A stretch of 64,000 bases of DNA. Source: Bacteroidota bacterium (GTDB lineage: Bacteria > Bacteroidota > Ignavibacteria > Palsa-1295). Positions within the stretch are counted from its first letter, which is position 1. Each line of letters begins with the position of its first letter. This document shows positions 61,701-64,000 of the stretch, in pieces. Made by a program: the position numbers and the translations under genes. The DNA is taken from positions 1 through 64,000 of the forward strand of contig JAJPIO010000018.1 of NCBI GenBank assembly GCA_021324735.1, in the 5' to 3' direction. The notes below the pieces were generated by a model. It saw nothing but the letters and a program-made list of their open reading frames with translations. It was not told where the DNA came from and searched no databases.

Positions 61701-64000
61701 ATGAAGAACCTACGTCTGATACTACCTCTCCTTCTTCTCCTTCCGATGGTCACTATGGACCTGCCAACGGTTTTGGCACAAACGCCACAGGATACGCTTC
61801 GAGTAGCCGTGACGAAAAACGCCGATCTCGTCTGGCACTTCAGCTTCAAACATACTGGTCCCAATCACCTGCAGGTAAACCGCTTCGTACTAACGATCGA
61901 CACCGTGGCCTATCCGTTCGCTCGGTTTGGAAATAATACCGTGAGCGGACAGGCTGCCAATGAGAATTGGGGCTTTGTCTCTACCAGCAATAGCGGTGAT
62001 AGTGCCGTCTGGTGTAACGAATACACTTTCATTGCGCCTGGTGGAAAAGACTCCATCTTCGAATTCCAGCTTCAACCCCCGCTATGGAATCCGAATGCAA
62101 ACCTGTACGACTCGACGATCGTCATTAATTGGTGCTCCTATTTTGCATCGAATAGCTGCTCGACGTTCCAGAATGTAAGCTGTGGCAGCTTCACGATCAT
62201 CCCCACCAGCTTCCAATGTTGCCAGGCCGATACATTCACGGCCTCGGTAACAACGCCAGGCTGCGATCCACTTTTTAACTTCAACGTTCGCAATCAGAAC
62301 AATGGAAGTTATAGCATCGATGGAGTTCGATTTCAAATATTGAGTGCATTTGAAGGTGTCATGCGTCCCTCTGCAATAAGGGCTCCAAGTGGCTGGACGT
62401 TGGATTCTGTAACCACCGAGTCAGCTACGTTCCATACCGGCGCAGGTTCTGGAATACCTTCAGGAGGATCGCTCAGCGGATTTCGGATTGGTGTTCGGGC
62501 TCCGCAGGCTGCGACTGCAGCAGGATTTGTAATGACGACCTTTAGTGGCGGCGCCATGATCGCACGCGATACCGTCTTCTCGATACCAATGACTCCGCCG
62601 GCCTGCTCGGAAGATCCAAGTAATGATACGGTTGTAGTAACAAATGCAGGGACCTGCCACTTTGTTGCCAACCTCGAGAACTTCCACACGGGTCAGGGAT
62701 ATCATTTGGTTACCTCCAGAATTACCAAGTTAGTTATGAGCGTAACCACACCCGGTGTAACCTTTGAATCCGGTTTGGTACCCAATGCACCAAACCCGAA
62801 TTGGAGTTTGGTTGGACAAGGTACGCAAACGCTAACATGGACTACGCCAAGTACAAATTATGGCGTGCCGGGCGGTATCATCTGGGCATTCCCCTTTGTG
62901 CTTAATAATCCGACGCCCGCTCAGCCGGTACAAATTCAATGGCAAACGTTTAGTGATACTACATCGAACACGAGTGGTTCTGTCACCGTGGCCTGTGCGG
63001 TTCCTGGTCCGAAGGATACGGTTATTATGAAACCAAGTGCAATGTGTGAAGATACCCTGATCGTGAAAAATCGCCATACTCCAACTGCTGGCGTCCAGTC
63101 GATCACAGTACAATCACTAACTCCTGGATGGACATTCTCGTCCGCAGCGGGTACCCTGAAAGGACCTGCGCATTGGGAGAGTTCTGTTGCTAACGGACTT
63201 TCCTTCTTCAATACCGGCGGTTCGCAATACGACCTTCCAACTGGGCAGAATGATACGTTCTACTTCGCCGTGATTCCGCCAGCTCATCCAACGACAACGT
63301 ATCAGTTAGAGGTCAAGACCTATGAGAGCGTCACTCATAATATCAAGGTCGACACAACGATCTCTTCCATTCCAGCTTGTACACCGCCTATTGTCTGTGA
63401 TTCGGCGTCGGATCTCCCGAATACCGCGGCTTGTGAGGATACCTTTACGATCTATAATCGCCGATTGACAGAAAATATCGATAGCATTGTCGTGACGCCA
63501 CAGGATGGTTGGATCATCCGCTCGGCGAACGCCATCGCTTTTAACTGGCACGCGAACGTAACTCCAACACGGGCTACCTTCAGTGGTGGTACGATCGTAC
63601 CGAATGTACCCCAAGGTGGCTTCATCGTTGGCTTTAACGATGGCCCGCAACATAACTTCCATGCTACGGTGCAGTCATACGCTGGCGGCGTCGCCTGTTC
63701 GGCCACCTTCCCTGAAACATGTCAGAACTTAGCTGTAAATTCGATAGCACCGGACGCATTGGCTTTCACCGTCGCGCCGAACCCGCTCAACAGTCGCTCC
63801 GACATCACATTCACCACCAGCGATTTCGACCGCGTCGATCTCGTCCTTATGGACGTGCTTGGACGAACGGTTCAGTCGGTGTTCAGTGGTATGCTTGGCT
63901 CGGGCAATCATACGTTCACCTTGGATGGCAGTTCACTTCCGGCAGGAACGTATTACCTTCGCCTCGAGGTGAACGGTACACGACTGACGAAGAAGGTTAT
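61701..64000 (+). CDS. Secreted T9SS cargo protein, 3' end beyond the window
   Basis: At least 766 aa, still open at the window edge, but the last residues match the end of a sorting domain so only a few codons are missing. Signal peptide RLILPLLLLLPMVTMDLP. The body is a series of beta-rich units with recurring C-x-D-T patterns (ACEDTFTIYNRR, MCEDTLIVKNRH, CCQADTFTASVT), which suggests three to four related Ig-like or choice-of-anchor-type modules of about 130-150 residues. The C-terminus is a type A sorting domain: FTVAPNPLN, VDLVLMDVLGRTVQ, LPAGTYYLRL, LTKKV. It should be exported by the type IX system and attached to the surface. Confidence 0.88.
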   Translation, partial: MKNLRLILPLLLLLPMVTMDLPTVLAQTPQDTLRVAVTKNADLVWHFSFKHTGPNHLQVNRFVLTIDTVAYPFARFGNNTVSGQAANENWGFVSTSNSGDSAVWCNEYTFIAPGGKDSIFEFQLQPPLWNPNANLYDSTIVINWCSYFASNSCSTFQNVSCGSFTIIPTSFQCCQADTFTASVTTPGCDPLFNFNVRNQNNGSYSIDGVRFQILSAFEGVMRPSAIRAPSGWTLDSVTTESATFHTGAGSGIPSGGSLSGFRIGVRAPQAATAAGFVMTTFSGGAMIARDTVFSIPMTPPACSEDPSNDTVVVTNAGTCHFVANLENFHTGQGYHLVTSRITKLVMSVTTPGVTFESGLVPNAPNPNWSLVGQGTQTLTWTTPSTNYGVPGGIIWAFPFVLNNPTPAQPVQIQWQTFSDTTSNTSGSVTVACAVPGPKDTVIMKPSAMCEDTLIVKNRHTPTAGVQSITVQSLTPGWTFSSAAGTLKGPAHWESSVANGLSFFNTGGSQYDLPTGQNDTFYFAVIPPAHPTTTYQLEVKTYESVTHNIKVDTTISSIPACTPPIVCDSASDLPNTAACEDTFTIYNRRLTENIDSIVVTPQDGWIIRSANAIAFNWHANVTPTRATFSGGTIVPNVPQGGFIVGFNDGPQHNFHATVQSYAGGVACSATFPETCQNLAVNSIAPDALAFTVAPNPLNSRSDITFTTSDFDRVDLVLMDVLGRTVQSVFSGMLGSGNHTFTLDGSSLPAGTYYLRLEVNGTRLTKKV

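Overview
The window is 64 kb of bacterial chromosome with dense gene runs on both strands. It most likely comes from the Bacteroidota/Chlorobiota (FCB) side of the tree. The clearest signs are type IX secretion (T9SS) C-terminal sorting domains in two loci, many small lipoproteins and signal-peptide proteins, TAnnTTTG-like promoter elements, tRNAs without encoded CCA, and often weak or absent Shine-Dalgarno sequences. A Kapaibacteria- or Ignavibacteria-like organism would fit, but that placement is inference. The G+C content looks close to 50 percent. I see no CRISPR array, transposase, integrase, phage gene or rRNA.

Layout. 168-8201 (minus): yceD-like gene and rpmF, then a terminator, then plsX-fabH-fabD-DUF3109-fabG-acpP-fabF-rnc, the type II fatty-acid synthesis operon. 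8310-10406 (minus): ECF sigma factor followed by a membrane anti-sigma-like protein with a barrel-like C-terminus. 10642-19334 (plus): BI-1-family membrane protein, two crotonase-fold enzymes, M13 peptidase, 3-hydroxyacyl-CoA dehydrogenase, flavin reductase, exported peroxiredoxin, M28 peptidase and exonuclease III. 19359-23949 (minus): mtaB, a GT-C-like membrane protein, a PDZ/DUF512 radical-SAM protein and a small secreted protein. 24059-24691 (plus): tRNA-Ile(CAU) and tadA. 24704-25174: two tandem inverted-repeat elements. 25174-34206 (minus): polysaccharide export (Wza-like, Wzz-like, GT4 glycosyltransferase, flippase), then a type III polyketide synthase with its methyltransferase partner and an outer-membrane barrel. 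34480-36434 (plus): CPBP protease and cdsA. 36439-39783 (minus): lysC, an oligopeptide-binding lipoprotein and tRNA-Phe. 39906-42827 (plus): a large TPP II-like subtilase. 42828-47444 (minus): lipoprotein, AtuA-related protein, CusF-like protein, frr, pyrH and a helical protein of unknown function. 47612-48481 (plus): a T9SS cargo gene apparently split by one in-frame TAG. 48764-51694 (minus): rplM-rpsI-rpsB-tsf. 52194-55127 (minus): a secreted hydrolase/lipoprotein operon and a Nudix hydrolase. 55232-64000: rhodanese lipoprotein, a 786-aa repeat protein, a lipoprotein, a GH57 branching enzyme with a small cysteine protein antisense to its end, and a T9SS cargo gene that runs off the window.

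How the genes work together. Much of the window is housekeeping: lipid synthesis (fab operon, plsX, cdsA), translation (rplM-rpsI, rpsB-tsf, frr, mtaB, tadA, two tRNAs) and envelope building. The accessory part is mainly cell-surface biology: polysaccharide export, probable alkylpyrone lipid synthesis, secreted peptidases, lipoproteins and T9SS cargo.

The observations most worth follow-up are: a repeated CGTA(A/T)TTTTG motif placed 4-5 nt before three ATG codons, which suggests promoters that make leaderless mRNAs; terminators that sit directly against those promoters; the TAG-split T9SS cargo gene lying between tsf and pyrH; the anti-sigma/barrel-like fusion; a 12-fold G(D/N)D-x-Y...SQG repeat protein; and a hidden 70-aa cysteine protein antisense to the GH57 gene. 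No complete new system could be demonstrated from sequence alone.
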